A DNA stretch of 64,000 nucleotides, from NCBI RefSeq assembly GCF_028765545.1, contig NZ_JARACP010000013.1, positions 39,623 to 103,622 of the forward strand. Reading direction: 5' to 3'. This DNA is from Aliivibrio sp. S4MY1. GTDB taxonomy: Bacteria > Pseudomonadota > Gammaproteobacteria > Enterobacterales > Vibrionaceae. Of the stretch, positions 1 to 10,469 are shown one piece after another; position 1 is the stretch's first letter, and every line of letters starts with the position of its first letter. A program made the position numbers and the translations under genes. The notes under the pieces were generated by a model. The model did no database searches, had not been told where the DNA came from, and saw only the letters and a program-made list of their open reading frames with translations.

Positions 1-234
1 GCCGTAAACTTCCATTCTAAATCAGGCGAAGGCTATGCTTTCTTAGGTGATATATTACTGGAATTAAACGAAAGTAACCCACAAGTGGCTTCTCGTTTAA
101 TTGATCCATTATTGAAGTTTAAGAAGTACGACAGTGATCGTCAGGATCTAATGAAAGCTCAACTTAAACGTTTGGCTGATCTTGATAACCTGGCAAAAGA
201 TCTGTTTGAGAAGGTAACCAAAGCATTAGCATAA
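1..234 (+). CDS. pepN: Aminopeptidase N, C-terminal end (partial)
   Basis: An open frame runs from the first base of the window to a TAA at 232-234 and encodes the last 77 residues of a longer protein. The stretch containing NFHSKSGEGYAFLGD and the helical tail ending KVTKALA matches the end of the M1-family aminopeptidase N. The catalytic zinc site (HEXXH) lies upstream, outside the window. The family trims N-terminal residues from peptides in the cytoplasm. A strong terminator follows about 30 bp downstream, so the unit ends here. The identification rests on the tail and on Vibrio gene order (pepN, DUF2835, gdhB). Confidence 0.85.
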   Translation, partial: AVNFHSKSGEGYAFLGDILLELNESNPQVASRLIDPLLKFKKYDSDRQDLMKAQLKRLADLDNLAKDLFEKVTKALA

Positions 235-265
235 TATGCTGGGCTTATCGTTATAGTGAAATCAA

Positions 266-297
266 AATGGTCAGTTTTTTACTGGCCATTTTTTTAT
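266..297 (+). terminator. Rho-independent terminator after pepN
   Basis: A 10-bp stem (AATGGTCAGT at 266-275 with ACTGGCCATT at 281-290, one G-T pair) and a T loop are followed by a T run at 291-295. It separates pepN from the DUF2835 gene. Confidence 0.85.
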
Positions 298-342
298 TTC
301 AGCGCCACAATATGCACTTCAACTATTAAAGATATTAAGTAA

Positions 343-567
343 ATGAACAAATTTTATTATTTTAGAATGAATGTGACGTATCAGGCTTTTCTAAGTCATT
401 ATTCAGGTGTTGCAAGTACTGTTGTGGTAATGACAGAACAGGGACTAAAGCTGCAATTACCCGCATCTCGATTTCGTTCATTTTTAACTCAATTAGGCGT
501 CAAAGGTCGCTTTCGTTTAACGGTTGATCAACATAATCGTTTTGTAAATCTTGAGCAAGTAGGATAA
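343..567 (+). CDS. DUF2835 family protein
   Basis: This 74-residue protein matches the DUF2835 family in length and in its core (HYSGVASTVVV, LQLPASRFRSFLTQLGV, GRFRL). The function of the family is unknown; it is a small, probably cytoplasmic beta-rich protein found in marine gammaproteobacteria next to pepN. It stands alone between the pepN terminator and the long gdhB leader. The start at 343 keeps the family-typical aromatic N-terminus (FYYFRMNVTYQ). No strong ribosome binding site is visible, and a second ATG at 367 is a less likely start. Confidence 0.8.
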   Translation: MNKFYYFRMNVTYQAFLSHYSGVASTVVVMTEQGLKLQLPASRFRSFLTQLGVKGRFRLTVDQHNRFVNLEQVG

Positions 568-719
568 ACCTCTACCTTAATCACATTTCTAACTATAAAG
601 CCTCTAGCACGCAAAAAAGTCATAACGTTTTATCCATATTATCCTTACAATATGAGGCGTATAAGCAGTATCAACTGCTACACTATATAAACCAATCGTA
701 GTAAATAACAGGTCATCCT

Positions 720-818
720 AGCTTGTTAAAATACTCGATAACTGCGTTGAAATTTTTGATTGTAGAGTAACTACTTATCGAAAAATTCCGTCTTGTTCTC
801 AAGTATTTTTCCTTCGCT
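720..818. repeat. About 99-bp imperfect palindrome in the gdhB leader
   Basis: The 568-887 gap holds no gene. It does hold a large imperfect inverted repeat: AAAATACT-C-GA-T-AAC (728-742) against GTT-C-TC-A-AGTATTTT (795-809), then a T/A-rich inner arm (about 749-760 against 777-788), closing on GTAG (762-765)/CTAC (771-774). About two thirds of roughly 41 arm positions pair. There is no T run after it, so it is not a simple terminator. It looks like a dispersed intergenic palindromic repeat or a structured leader element. Only one copy is visible in this window. Confidence 0.6.
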
Positions 819-887
819 ATTTCTGAACTCTTACTTACTGTGATTGGTAAAATAATTCTAAATCATAAGAAACGGAGCATTCGCTTT

Positions 888-3800
888 ATGACGACGCGTG
901 ATCCTATCGTTCCAGTACTACTTGAGAAAGTGTACGCTCTAATTGCTGAAAAGCTTGTAATGCCTCAACAATCCCTAGTAACGCAACTTGCTCAGCGTTT
1001 ATTTGCCAACATTGATGATGATGATTTACAGCAACGTAATGAATCGGATATGTACGGTGCAACCCTTAGTCTTTGGAACCATTTATCTGATGTGAATCTT
1101 TCTGATATCTCGGTTCGAGTTTTTAATCCAAAATTAAGCCAAGATGGCTGGCAATCAACCCATACAGTGGTAGAAATTGTTGCACCTGATAGCCCATTTT
1201 TAGTCGATTCGGTTAAGATGGCGCTAACCCGTCTTGATATGACAAGCCACTTTATGTTGCATGGACCACACTGCTTTACTCGTGATGAGAGCGGTGAGAT
1301 TATTTCGGTATGCAGCAGTGATGGAAAAATGCAACAAACGTTATTTCATTTCGAAGTTGATCACATGAGTGATCTTTCTGAAATGGACACGCTTCAAGCT
1401 GAATTACTGTTGGTACTTGAAGATATTCGCCGTGTAGTAAATGAATGGCAACCAATGTCAGATAAATTAACCTCGGTAATTCAAGAACTTAAAGATAGTA
1501 AGTCCCCAATAGCAAAAGAAGAAGTGAATGAAGCAATTGAGTTTTTAACTTGGCTTCAAAATCATAACTTTACCTTAATGGGGTACAAGAATTTTGATTT
1601 AACGGCAGTGGAAGGCGATCATGAATTAACACCAACAGCAGATGTTGGTTTAGGATTATTCTCACTGGCTTCTCGTATTCATATGACAAAACTGTCAGAG
1701 ATGCCATCTTCAGCACGCGCTGCAGCGAAAAAATCAGATTTATTAATCTTAACAAAATCAAATACTAAATCACGAATTCATCGTCCCGCCTATACAGACT
1801 ACATTGGCATTAAGCGCTTAAATAAAGAAGGCAAGGTGATTGGTGAGCATCGTTTCACAGGGCTTTATACTTCAACAGCTTATAACCAAAGTGTGTCTAA
1901 TATTCCGCTATTAAGCAATAAAGTAGAACGTATTTTAGAGACTAGCCAATACATTAAAGGCTCGCATTCTTATAAAGCACTTAGCAATATCCTTGAAACT
2001 TACCCTCGTGATGAGCTCTTCCAAGCAACAGAAGAAGAGATGTTAGAGGTGGGTACCGGTGTTGTTAAAATGCAAGACCGTGACTTGTTACGCTTATTTG
2101 TTCGTCGTGACCCATTTGGTCGTTTCTTCTCATGCATGGTGTATGTAACTAAAGAGCGTTATAACACAGAGCTTCGTCGTCAAACTCAACGTATTCTTAA
2201 AAACTATTTTGGTTCTAATCAAGAAGTTGAATTTACGACGTTCTTCTCTGAGAGTGCATTAGCGAGAACGCATTACATTATTCGTGTAGATAACAATAAC
2301 GGCGACATTAATGTGAAAGATATTGAAAATAATTTAATGGAAGCTGCCTCAACATGGGATGACCGTCTATGTGATGTGATTGTGGCTAACTTAGGTGAGA
2401 GTAAAGGAACTGCAATAGCGAAGAAATACCAAAGCGCATTCCCTCGCTCATACAAAGAAGCAACACTTCCAGGTTCAGCAGTGGCGGATATTGAACGTCT
2501 TGAATTATTAAGTGATGATAATAAACTTGGTATGTTATTTTATCGTCCGCAAGAAGAGAAAAAAGGCTCTGCGAACGTTAAATTGAAACTGTTCCACCGT
2601 GATGAGCCAATTCACTTATCAGATGTAATGCCAATGCTTGAAAACTTAGGTTTACGAGTCATTGGTGAATCTCCATATGCCGTTAAGAAGAGTGATGGCT
2701 CGGTGGATTGGATTTTAGATTTCTCTATGATCCACAATGGTTCTGAAGAGGTAGATCTTCGTCAAGCTCGTGATCGTTTTCAAGAAGCGTTTGCACAGAT
2801 CTGGAATGGTCAATTAGAGAGTGATGGCTTTAACCGTTTAGTACTTGGCGCTGGTCTTTCTGGCCGTGAAGTGACTATCTTACGTGCTTATGCTCGTTAT
2901 ATGCGTCAAGTGGGTTTCCCATTCAGTCAGCAGTACATCGAAGATACATTATCAACACATACCAAATTAGCAGTATCTGTGGTTGAGCTTTTTGAATTAC
3001 GCTTTGATCCAAAAGCTGATTGGTCTGAGAAAAAAGAACAGAAAGCCCTTGATGCTATCTATGCAAGCTTAGATAAAGTAGAAAGCTTGGACGATGACCG
3101 AATTATTCGCCGTTATGTTGAGATGATTGTTGCAACGCTACGAACAAACTATTATCAACAAGATGAAGACGGTCAGCCTAAACCATGGTTATCGTTGAAA
3201 CTGCAACCATCAAATATTCCTGAAATCCCAGCACCAGTTCCTGCATTTGAAATTTTTGTTTACGCACCAGATATTGAAGGTGTGCATTTACGTGGTGGTA
3301 AAGTGGCTCGTGGTGGTTTACGTTGGTCAGATCGCCAAGAGGATTTCCGTACCGAAGTACTTGGTTTGGTAAAAGCACAGCAAGTGAAAAACACGGTTAT
3401 TGTTCCTGTTGGTGCAAAAGGCGGTTTTGTTTGTAAAAAGCAACATAACTTCACAACCCGTGATGATATCTTTGCTGAAGGTCAACGCTGTTACAAACAG
3501 TTTATTCGAGCGCTGTTGGATGTGTCTGATAACATTATTGAAGGTGAGGTTATCCCACCACAAAATGTGGTTCGCCATGATGATGATGATCCGTATTTGG
3601 TTGTAGCAGCAGATAAAGGTACGGCAACTTTCTCTGATTTAGCGAACTCAGTTTCAGAAGAGTACAACTTCTGGCTAGGTGATGCATTTGCTTCCGGTGG
3701 CTCAAATGGCTATGACCATAAGGCCATGGGTATTACTGCAAAAGGGGCTTGGGAATCGGTTAAACGTCACTTCCGTGAAATGGGAATTGACTGTCAAACG

Positions 3801-5726
3801 ACTGATTTCACCGTTGCTGGTGTTGGTGATATGGCAGGGGATGTGTTTGGTAATGGTATGTTGCTATCAAAACATATTCGCCTTCAAGCGGCATTTAACC
3901 ATATGCATATCTTTATTGATCCAAACCCAAACTCTGAAATTACATGGTCAGAACGTGCGCGTCTGTTTGAACTGCCTGGTTCTAGTTGGGAGGATTACAA
4001 TAAAGATCTGATTTCTCAAGGTGGTGGTATTTTCTCTCGTCGAGCTAAGTCGATAGATCTTTCTCCTGAAATTCAGAAGATGCTAGGTACTCGTAAACAG
4101 TCTTTAGCTCCGAACGATTTGATTCAAATGATCTTGAAAATGGATGTTGATCTGTTGTGGAATGGCGGCATAGGTACTTACGTTAAATCAAGTAAAGAAA
4201 CCAGCGCTGATGTAGGTGACCGTGCGAATGATTCCTTACGTATCAATGGCTCAGAGCTGAATGCAAAAGTAATTGGTGAGGGCGGTAATCTAGGTATGAC
4301 TCAGTTGGGTCGTATTGAATATGGTCTAAAAGGTGGCCGTGTTAATACTGATTTTGTTGATAACGTAGGCGGCGTTGATTGCTCAGATAATGAAGTTAAC
4401 ATTAAGATCTTACTAAATGGTTTAGTGGCTAATGGTGATCTAACTTACAAGCAACGTAATGTTCTGCTAGAGAAAATGGAAGATGAAGTTGGTGAGATTG
4501 TTCTTGATGATGCGTATTGCCAATCAGAGTCGATCTCTGTGACTGAGCAACAAGGCATTTCATTAGTTAAAGAGCAGATCCGTTTTATTCATCATCTCGA
4601 AAAACAAGGCCAATTGGATCGTGGGTTAGAATTTATCCCTGATGATGAAACCTTGATTGAGCGTGAGAAAATGGGGCAGGCGTTAACTCGTCCAGAGCTT
4701 TCTGTTCTTGTTGCTTATGGAAAAATGGTACTTAAAGAGCAATTGGCTTGCGATGACATTGCAAATAACCCATATCATGCTGAGTTACTAACCACGTATT
4801 TCCCAACTGAGTTACAACGTAACTATAAAGCAGAGATGGATAATCACCCATTGCGTTCAGAAATCATTGCCACGTGTCTAGCAAATCAGATGGTTAATGA
4901 AATGGGTTGTAACTTCATCACTCGCTTGCAAGAAGAAACGGGTTACAGTGTCACTGATATTGCTAACGCATACTCTGCAACAAGAGCTATTTTTGAGTTT
5001 GGGGATTTATTTAAGCAAATTCGTAGCTTAGATAATATCTCAACCGCTGAAGCACAATATGAAGCTCTATTTGCAATGCGACGAACTATCCGTCGAGTGA
5101 CTCGTTGGCTACTCCGTAATGGTTCACAAAATATGACGATTCAGCAGGTTATTGAAAAATATAAGCCAGCGGTTAATGACATTAAAGTGAACCTTGACAG
5201 TTACTTAGTAAAAGATGAGGTAGTGGAGCATATTGAACAAGCTAACCACTATTTAGAGATGGGTGTGCCATGTGAGCTAGGTAATGTACTGGCACGTTTA
5301 AGCAGCTTATATTCAGCAATGGATATTTCAGCAGTTGCTGTAGATATGGAACAACCGGTATCAACAACAGCACGCTTATATTATGTTCTAGGTGATAAGT
5401 TATCTCTGCATTGGTTCTTAACACAAATTAATAACCAAGGTGTTGACAACCATTGGCAAGCACTAGCACGAGCTTCTTTCCGTGAAGATTTAGATTGGCA
5501 GCAACGCCAACTAACACAATTGGTTCTGACTGAATATAAAGATGCAGAATCGGTGGAAAGTGCAATTGAAGAATGGTGTGAAAAGAATGCGGTTTCAATA
5601 GGGCGCTGGGATAATATTCTTAATGAATTTAAAGTCGGTTCTGTTCATGAATTTGCTAAATTCTCGGTTGCGTTAAGGGAGCTTACTTTACTAAATTTGA
5701 GTTGCACATCAAACGCAAATAAATAA
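888..5726 (+). CDS. gdhB: NAD-specific glutamate dehydrogenase, large (about 180 kDa) class
   Basis: The enzyme oxidatively deaminates glutamate to 2-oxoglutarate and ammonia with NAD, feeding amino-acid carbon into the TCA cycle. From the ATG at 888 the protein has 1612 residues, the normal length of the large bacterial class. That ATG follows a GGAG about ten bases upstream; a GTG at 840 would add an unsupported 16 residues. The N-terminal half is the ACT-like regulatory region. The catalytic half starts near residue 690 and carries GGLRWSDR, the lysine-containing GAKGG motif near residue 842 and GEGGNLGMTQ. It is a single-gene unit with a terminator after it and a long palindrome in its leader. 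Confidence 0.93.
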   Translation: MTTRDPIVPVLLEKVYALIAEKLVMPQQSLVTQLAQRLFANIDDDDLQQRNESDMYGATLSLWNHLSDVNLSDISVRVFNPKLSQDGWQSTHTVVEIVAPDSPFLVDSVKMALTRLDMTSHFMLHGPHCFTRDESGEIISVCSSDGKMQQTLFHFEVDHMSDLSEMDTLQAELLLVLEDIRRVVNEWQPMSDKLTSVIQELKDSKSPIAKEEVNEAIEFLTWLQNHNFTLMGYKNFDLTAVEGDHELTPTADVGLGLFSLASRIHMTKLSEMPSSARAAAKKSDLLILTKSNTKSRIHRPAYTDYIGIKRLNKEGKVIGEHRFTGLYTSTAYNQSVSNIPLLSNKVERILETSQYIKGSHSYKALSNILETYPRDELFQATEEEMLEVGTGVVKMQDRDLLRLFVRRDPFGRFFSCMVYVTKERYNTELRRQTQRILKNYFGSNQEVEFTTFFSESALARTHYIIRVDNNNGDINVKDIENNLMEAASTWDDRLCDVIVANLGESKGTAIAKKYQSAFPRSYKEATLPGSAVADIERLELLSDDNKLGMLFYRPQEEKKGSANVKLKLFHRDEPIHLSDVMPMLENLGLRVIGESPYAVKKSDGSVDWILDFSMIHNGSEEVDLRQARDRFQEAFAQIWNGQLESDGFNRLVLGAGLSGREVTILRAYARYMRQVGFPFSQQYIEDTLSTHTKLAVSVVELFELRFDPKADWSEKKEQKALDAIYASLDKVESLDDDRIIRRYVEMIVATLRTNYYQQDEDGQPKPWLSLKLQPSNIPEIPAPVPAFEIFVYAPDIEGVHLRGGKVARGGLRWSDRQEDFRTEVLGLVKAQQVKNTVIVPVGAKGGFVCKKQHNFTTRDDIFAEGQRCYKQFIRALLDVSDNIIEGEVIPPQNVVRHDDDDPYLVVAADKGTATFSDLANSVSEEYNFWLGDAFASGGSNGYDHKAMGITAKGAWESVKRHFREMGIDCQTTDFTVAGVGDMAGDVFGNGMLLSKHIRLQAAFNHMHIFIDPNPNSEITWSERARLFELPGSSWEDYNKDLISQGGGIFSRRAKSIDLSPEIQKMLGTRKQSLAPNDLIQMILKMDVDLLWNGGIGTYVKSSKETSADVGDRANDSLRINGSELNAKVIGEGGNLGMTQLGRIEYGLKGGRVNTDFVDNVGGVDCSDNEVNIKILLNGLVANGDLTYKQRNVLLEKMEDEVGEIVLDDAYCQSESISVTEQQGISLVKEQIRFIHHLEKQGQLDRGLEFIPDDETLIEREKMGQALTRPELSVLVAYGKMVLKEQLACDDIANNPYHAELLTTYFPTELQRNYKAEMDNHPLRSEIIATCLANQMVNEMGCNFITRLQEETGYSVTDIANAYSATRAIFEFGDLFKQIRSLDNISTAEAQYEALFAMRRTIRRVTRWLLRNGSQNMTIQQVIEKYKPAVNDIKVNLDSYLVKDEVVEHIEQANHYLEMGVPCELGNVLARLSSLYSAMDISAVAVDMEQPVSTTARLYYVLGDKLSLHWFLTQINNQGVDNHWQALARASFREDLDWQQRQLTQLVLTEYKDAESVESAIEEWCEKNAVSIGRWDNILNEFKVGSVHEFAKFSVALRELTLLNLSCTSNANK
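4942..4954. other. matS-like site, one mismatch
   Basis: GTTACAGTGTCAC differs from the MatP site consensus GTGACRNYGTCAC only at position 3. It lies inside gdhB. Whether MatP binds this variant cannot be told from sequence, but three more copies of the same variant occur to its right. Confidence 0.45.
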
Positions 5727-5773
5727 CCAATTGTTTGATTACTAAGCTCAGACAAACGTTTGCATAATAAATG

Positions 5774-5806
5774 GGAAAGTGGGTAAAAATTCACTTTCCT
5801 TTTTTA
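5774..5806 (+). terminator. Terminator after gdhB
   Basis: GGAAAGTG (5774-5781) pairs with CACTTTCC (5792-5799), followed by a T run. Confidence 0.85.
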
Positions 5807-5927
5807 TTACCCCGATAATTTTCTTATTAAGCTATATTTTTAATCTTTTTTAGTGAATTTTTATTCTATACTTTAATGTTGGTTTATTTTATTGCGATAA
5901 ATAATGATGAATAAAGTACGATTAAGT

Positions 5928-5990
5928 TTGAATTGTGAATAAAATCAGTGAATAATGACTCCCCGTTCATACGGGACTTATTTTGGAGTT
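5928..5990 (+). promoter_or_regulatory. pyrD promoter and leader with hairpin and anti-Shine-Dalgarno segment
   Basis: A sigma-70 promoter is visible: TTGAAT (5928-5933), 17 bp, AATAAT (5951-5956). The expected start falls in the C run CCCCGT at 5961-5966. The leader has a hairpin CCCGT (5962-5966)/ACGGG (5971-5975). ACTCC (5958-5962) is exactly complementary to GGAGT (5985-5989), which contains the ribosome binding site. In enteric bacteria pyrC and pyrD are controlled by CTP-dependent choice of start nucleotide, which decides whether such a hairpin forms. The layout here suggests the same; this is inferred, not shown. Confidence 0.6.
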
Positions 5991-5993
5991 ACA

Positions 5994-7004
5994 ATGTTAT
6001 ACCGCATCGCCAGAGCTGGCATTTTCAAACTTGATGCTGAAAAAGCACATGACCTAGCAATTCAAAATTTCAAACGTTTCACCGGCACTCCTCTCGATTT
6101 ATTCTATCGTCAAAAATTGGCTTCTAAACCTGTTGAAGTCATGGGCATTCAATTTAAAAACCCTGTTGGTTTAGCCGCTGGCCTTGATAAAAATGGCGAA
6201 TGTATTGAAGCATTTGGTGCAATGGGCTTTGGGTTTGTTGAAGTAGGAACCGTAACTCCACGTCCTCAATCTGGTAATGATAAACCACGCTTATTCCGTC
6301 TTATTGAAGCGGAAGGCATTATTAACCGTATGGGCTTTAATAACCTAGGCGTTGATAACTTAGTTGAGAACGTAAAGAAAGCAAAATTTGACGGTGTTAT
6401 CGGTATTAATATTGGTAAAAATAAAGACACCCCAATCGAAAAGGGTACGGAAGATTACCTAATTTGTATGGAGAAGGTATATCAATACGCGGGTTACATT
6501 GCGATAAACATTTCATCTCCAAATACTCCAGGACTGCGCACTCTTCAATATGGCGAAGCATTGGATGATCTTCTTTCTCAGTTAAAAGATAAGCAAAAAG
6601 AGTTAGCTGAAAAATACGGTAAGTATGTTCCTATCGCATTGAAGATTGCCCCAGATCTTGATGATAATGAATTAACTCAAATTGCTGACTCTTTAATGAA
6701 GTATAAAATTGACGGTGTGATTGCAACAAACACTACCTTAGATCGTTCTATGGTTGAAGGTATGAAGCATGCAGAAGAAATGGGAGGTCTAAGTGGTCGT
6801 CCTGTTCAAACTCGAAGTACTGAAGTGGTTCGTCGTCTTAAAGAGCTGCTTGGTGATTCTTTACCAATTATTGGGGTAGGTGGTGTTGACTCTTATGTTG
6901 CGGCAAAAGAGAAGATGATGGCTGGTGCAGATCTGGTTCAAGTTTACTCTGGCTTTATTTATAAAGGTCCAGCATTAGTTAAAGATATTGTGAATAATAT
7001 CTAA
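5994..7004 (+). CDS. pyrD: Dihydroorotate dehydrogenase (quinone), class 2
   Basis: PyrD oxidises dihydroorotate to orotate in de novo pyrimidine synthesis, using FMN and passing electrons to membrane quinones. The ATG at 5994 with GGAG six bases upstream gives 336 residues, the standard length; earlier in-frame starts would lie upstream of the expected transcript start. The amphipathic N-terminus ([21 protein letters not shown]) is the membrane-binding helix pair of class 2 enzymes. GLDKNG (about residue 64), [12 protein letters not shown] with the catalytic serine near residue 175, and GVGGVDS of the phosphate-binding site are present. A terminator follows. The pyrD-zapC order is shared with enterics. 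Confidence 0.96.
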   Translation: MLYRIARAGIFKLDAEKAHDLAIQNFKRFTGTPLDLFYRQKLASKPVEVMGIQFKNPVGLAAGLDKNGECIEAFGAMGFGFVEVGTVTPRPQSGNDKPRLFRLIEAEGIINRMGFNNLGVDNLVENVKKAKFDGVIGINIGKNKDTPIEKGTEDYLICMEKVYQYAGYIAINISSPNTPGLRTLQYGEALDDLLSQLKDKQKELAEKYGKYVPIALKIAPDLDDNELTQIADSLMKYKIDGVIATNTTLDRSMVEGMKHAEEMGGLSGRPVQTRSTEVVRRLKELLGDSLPIIGVGGVDSYVAAKEKMMAGADLVQVYSGFIYKGPALVKDIVNNI

Positions 7005-7048
7005 TTGTTATAAAAAGTAGCGAAAGTTGCTTACAGACTGTTCAAACG

Positions 7049-7079
7049 GAAGGGGGAATGAAAATTTCCCCTTTTTTTA
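7049..7079 (+). terminator. Terminator after pyrD
   Basis: AAGGGG at about 7050-7055 pairs with CCCCTT at 7068-7073, extended by an A/T-rich inner part, followed by a run of seven T. Confidence 0.85.
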
Positions 7080-7222
7080 TTGCTAACCTCTTGTAAAATT
7101 AACGATTAATTACACCAGTATTATTTTGACTGAAAACACACATGAATTTTCAGCATAATTTGCAGTCATTGGTGATTGGCTATCGAAGGGATTCTTCCCA
7201 TTTTTTCAAGAGAGAAATGATA

Positions 7223-7762
7223 ATGCTTAAACCAAGTGATACATGGAACTGGTATTACGACAATAAAGCACAATCTCTAATGCTCGATTTAGGTATGGAC
7301 ATGGTCTTCCGTGTAAACCTTCCTTCTAAAGTGCTTATTGACGGTGCTTTTGATGCGTGCAAATTTTCTGTTGATGATGCCTCTGCCTATCAAATGTTCG
7401 TAGAACACATTTCTTATCTTCCATTATCAGAACCTCGCAAAGTAGAGCTTGCGCTTAATTGTGTTGCTGCTAAACGCTTTCACAAGCCAATGTTACCTAA
7501 GAGCTGGTTCTTTGAGCCTCAAGGCCAAGGTTATTTCCCTCAAGAGGGGGAAGTAGTGTCTCTAAAGAACGACTTAGGAGAAGGGCATTTCATTATTGTT
7601 GAGAATTATGAGTGTGCCAGTATGTGTATGCTTGTCGATATGGACTCATTTGCTCTAAATCCAACAAAATACATGGCATTTTGTGAACCGATTAAAGTGA
7701 TGCATGATCGTATGGCTCAGATGCAGGTGGTCAACTCCGCTTATTATGCAATGGTAGGGTAG
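7223..7762 (+). CDS. zapC: Cell division protein ZapC
   Basis: ZapC binds FtsZ and bundles its filaments at the division ring in the cytoplasm. The protein has 179 residues from the ATG at 7223, close to the 180 of the E. coli protein, and starts [13 protein letters not shown] like the family. An upstream ATG at 7217 is possible, and 7142 would add residues the family lacks. AAGAG precedes the start. The core MLPKSWFF and the late IKVMHDRM segment match known ZapC proteins. It lies downstream of pyrD, as in E. coli, but a terminator sits between them, so it should have its own promoter. Confidence 0.85.
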   Translation: MLKPSDTWNWYYDNKAQSLMLDLGMDMVFRVNLPSKVLIDGAFDACKFSVDDASAYQMFVEHISYLPLSEPRKVELALNCVAAKRFHKPMLPKSWFFEPQGQGYFPQEGEVVSLKNDLGEGHFIIVENYECASMCMLVDMDSFALNPTKYMAFCEPIKVMHDRMAQMQVVNSAYYAMVG

Positions 7763-8345
7763 ATAGTTAATCATTTCTTAATAAAAGCTCTGTAAAACAA
7801 AGGTCAGTGACTTTCTAGCATTAATCCCTCTTCAGTACCTATTTTTATCTTATTTCTCCCTTACTTCTTCTGTGTTGTTACCTTCCTAAAATCGCGCTAT
7901 GAGCAAGATTATTCATTTCAATTCTTAGTTAAACACTTAGCATTCAATTAAAAACACCTCCAACACTGGAGTACTGTCATCTTAAAATTGAGAGGTTGAG
8001 CTAAGAATAATAAAAAAATACCATCCCTATATCAGTACTATTACTTAAATTTCGCGCCGTAATAACCTTAAAAATTCCGCATTTACCTCATTATGTAATA
8101 AACTTTCATGTAACTAAAGTTCTTGGTCTACTCCAGATTTCGCATGCAAACTGGCGTGCTTCATTGTCTTCTCACGGAAACGTATTGGTTTGATGTTAAT
8201 TTATTAACTCTAAAATTAATTATTAAGCTTTTGTTTTAAAAGGCTTATGTACGGTGTTTGCTTGGGTATTTATCTGTAATCTATTTATCCTCTTTCAGTC
8301 AGATTCATGTATAATGCGAGGCAATTTAATAACGAAAAGAATCCC
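7763..8345. other. Gene-free stretch before rlmL
   Basis: This 580-bp stretch holds no convincing coding frame on either strand. A short hairpin (CTCCA/TGGAG) lies near 7955-7970, and a run of T follows it when read on the minus strand, too weak to call a terminator. The right end carries the rlmL promoter. Nothing else was recognised. Confidence 0.5.
8310..8315 (+). promoter_or_regulatory. -10 element of the rlmL promoter
   Basis: A perfect TATAAT lies 30 bp before the rlmL start. No good -35 is visible at 16-18 bp spacing. Its position argues against the longer reading frame starting at 8307. Confidence 0.6.
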
Positions 8346-10463
8346 ATGAAAAAATACTTAGCCATTACTTCTAAAGGCCTTGAAAACTTACTTGCAGATG
8401 AACTTATTGCGCTTGGTGTGACTGACCCTAAAGTGGTTCACGCTGGTGTTAAGTTTGAAGCGCCAATCGAGGTCGTTTATCGTTGTTGTTTGTGGAGCCG
8501 TATCGCTTCACGTTTCATTCAAATTCTTTCTGAGTTCGATGTCCGTGATGATATGGACTTATACCTAGGCGCATCTTCAATTAACTGGCCTAGTTATTTC
8601 TCTGCTGATAAAACGCTAGTGGTGGACTTTAACGGTACTAACCGTGAGATTCGAAATAGCCAGTACGGTGCTCTAAAAGTAAAAGATGCGATTGTTGACC
8701 GTTTTACAAAGGCTGATTTAGCGCGTCCAAACATAAGTAAAGTAGAACCAGACTTACGTGTTCATATGCGTTTATCAGGCGAGAAAGGGATTCTTGGTTT
8801 TGATTTAGTAGGTTCAGGCTTACATCAACGTGGCTACCGTACTGAAGCGGGTCGCGCACCACTTCGTGAAACGTTAGCCGCTGCGCTTGTTATGCGTAGT
8901 ACATGGGATGACTCAAAACCTCTATTAGATCCAATGTGTGGTTCTGGTACCTTACTGATTGAAGCGGCACTAATGGCTTGTGAAATGGCTCCGGGTGTTA
9001 AACGTGAGAAATGGTGTTTTGAAGCTCTGACTGATTTTGATCCAGAAGTGTGGGCTGAGATTCGTTCTGAAGCTCGAGTTAAGAGCCGTCGCGGTGTTAA
9101 GAACGTTGATGCTCGTTTTTACGGTTTTGATCGTGATTATCGTGTTATTCAAACGGCTCGTGAAAACGCACGTCGTGCCGGTGTTGAAGATTTAATTACG
9201 TTTGATGTGGGTGATGCAACCAAAGTTGAACGTCCAGAAGGGTTTGAAAACGGTGTTATTCTTTGTAACCCTCCTTATGGTGAGCGTCTAAGTACAGAGC
9301 CTGCATTGATTGCATTGTACAGTGAGTTTGGTCGTCAACTTAAAGAAGAGTTTGGTGGTTGCACCGCATCTATCTATTCAAGCAATGATGATTTACTTGC
9401 TTGTTTACGTATGCGTGCAGATAAGCAATTTAAACTGAACAATGGTGCATTACCGTGTGTTCAGAAAAACTACTCAATTACTGAATCAGCTGAACGTAAA
9501 GAAGCGGTAAGTGTAGAGGTTGCTCCTGAATTCATGAACCGTCTTAAAAAGAACATGGGTAAGATTGGTAAATGGGCTCGTAAAGAAAAGCTAGATTGCT
9601 ACCGTTTGTATGATGCTGATTTACCAGATTACAACGCAGCGATTGATGTATATAAAGAGTTCATCATCATTCAAGAATACGCGGCACCAAAAACGATTTC
9701 TGAAGATAAAGCGCGTCGTCGTTTAACCGATATGATCCGTGCAACAGTTCTAGTAACGGGTGTAGAAACAAACAACGTTATTTTGAAAGTTCGTCAAAAG
9801 CAATCAGGCAAAAATCAATATCAAAAACTGGCAGAGAAATCTCGTTACTTTGATGTGGAAGAGTACGGCGTAAAACTGATTGTTAACCTGCAAGATTACC
9901 TAGATACCGGTTTATTCTTAGATCATAAACTGACGCGTAAAATGTTAGGTGAAATGGCCGCAGGAAAAGATTTCTTAAACCTATTTGCTTACACAGGTTC
10001 AGCAACGGTTCACGCAGCTTGTGGTGGCGCGAAATCTACAATGACGATTGATATGTCTCGTACCTACTTAGAGTGGGCACAAAAGAACATGAATACTAAT
10101 GGTCAGACGGGTACACAGCACCAGTTCTTACAAGCTGATTGTTTACAATGGTTACAACAAGCGGACGGTGAATTTGATCTAATCTTTATCGATCCACCAA
10201 CGTTCTCTAACTCTAAGCGTATGGAACAAACGTTTGATGTACAGCGTGATCACATTATGCTGCTTGAAAACTTAAAACGTATGCTACGTGAGAACGGAAC
10301 TATTGTATTCTCAAATAACAAACGTAACTTCAAGATGGATGATGCGGCACTAGAGAAAGCAGGCCTTAAAGCTAAGAATATTTCTAAGCAAACTTTGCCT
10401 CTTGATTTTGCACGTAATAAGCACATTCATAACTGTTGGATTATTACTCACAAGGAAGACTAG
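8346..10463 (+). CDS. rlmL: Bifunctional 23S rRNA methyltransferase RlmKL
   Basis: The fused enzyme makes m2G2445 and m7G2069 in 23S rRNA during large-subunit assembly. The ATG at 8346 gives 705 residues (E. coli has 702), and the -10 hexamer at 8310 rules out the upstream start at 8307. A THUMP RNA-binding domain covers roughly residues 45-155. The first methyltransferase has [15 protein letters not shown] and the NPPY catalytic motif ([10 protein letters not shown]). The second has [13 protein letters not shown] and DPPTFSNSK. The glutaredoxin-like gene starts six bases after the stop, and uup overlaps that one, so the three probably form an operon. Confidence 0.95.
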   Translation: MKKYLAITSKGLENLLADELIALGVTDPKVVHAGVKFEAPIEVVYRCCLWSRIASRFIQILSEFDVRDDMDLYLGASSINWPSYFSADKTLVVDFNGTNREIRNSQYGALKVKDAIVDRFTKADLARPNISKVEPDLRVHMRLSGEKGILGFDLVGSGLHQRGYRTEAGRAPLRETLAAALVMRSTWDDSKPLLDPMCGSGTLLIEAALMACEMAPGVKREKWCFEALTDFDPEVWAEIRSEARVKSRRGVKNVDARFYGFDRDYRVIQTARENARRAGVEDLITFDVGDATKVERPEGFENGVILCNPPYGERLSTEPALIALYSEFGRQLKEEFGGCTASIYSSNDDLLACLRMRADKQFKLNNGALPCVQKNYSITESAERKEAVSVEVAPEFMNRLKKNMGKIGKWARKEKLDCYRLYDADLPDYNAAIDVYKEFIIIQEYAAPKTISEDKARRRLTDMIRATVLVTGVETNNVILKVRQKQSGKNQYQKLAEKSRYFDVEEYGVKLIVNLQDYLDTGLFLDHKLTRKMLGEMAAGKDFLNLFAYTGSATVHAACGGAKSTMTIDMSRTYLEWAQKNMNTNGQTGTQHQFLQADCLQWLQQADGEFDLIFIDPPTFSNSKRMEQTFDVQRDHIMLLENLKRMLRENGTIVFSNNKRNFKMDDAALEKAGLKAKNISKQTLPLDFARNKHIHNCWIITHKED

Positions 10464-10469
10464 AGACGA

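Noticed and set aside
3679..4011. 110-residue frame inside gdhB
   Set aside because: Shadow of a strongly conserved coding region in another frame.
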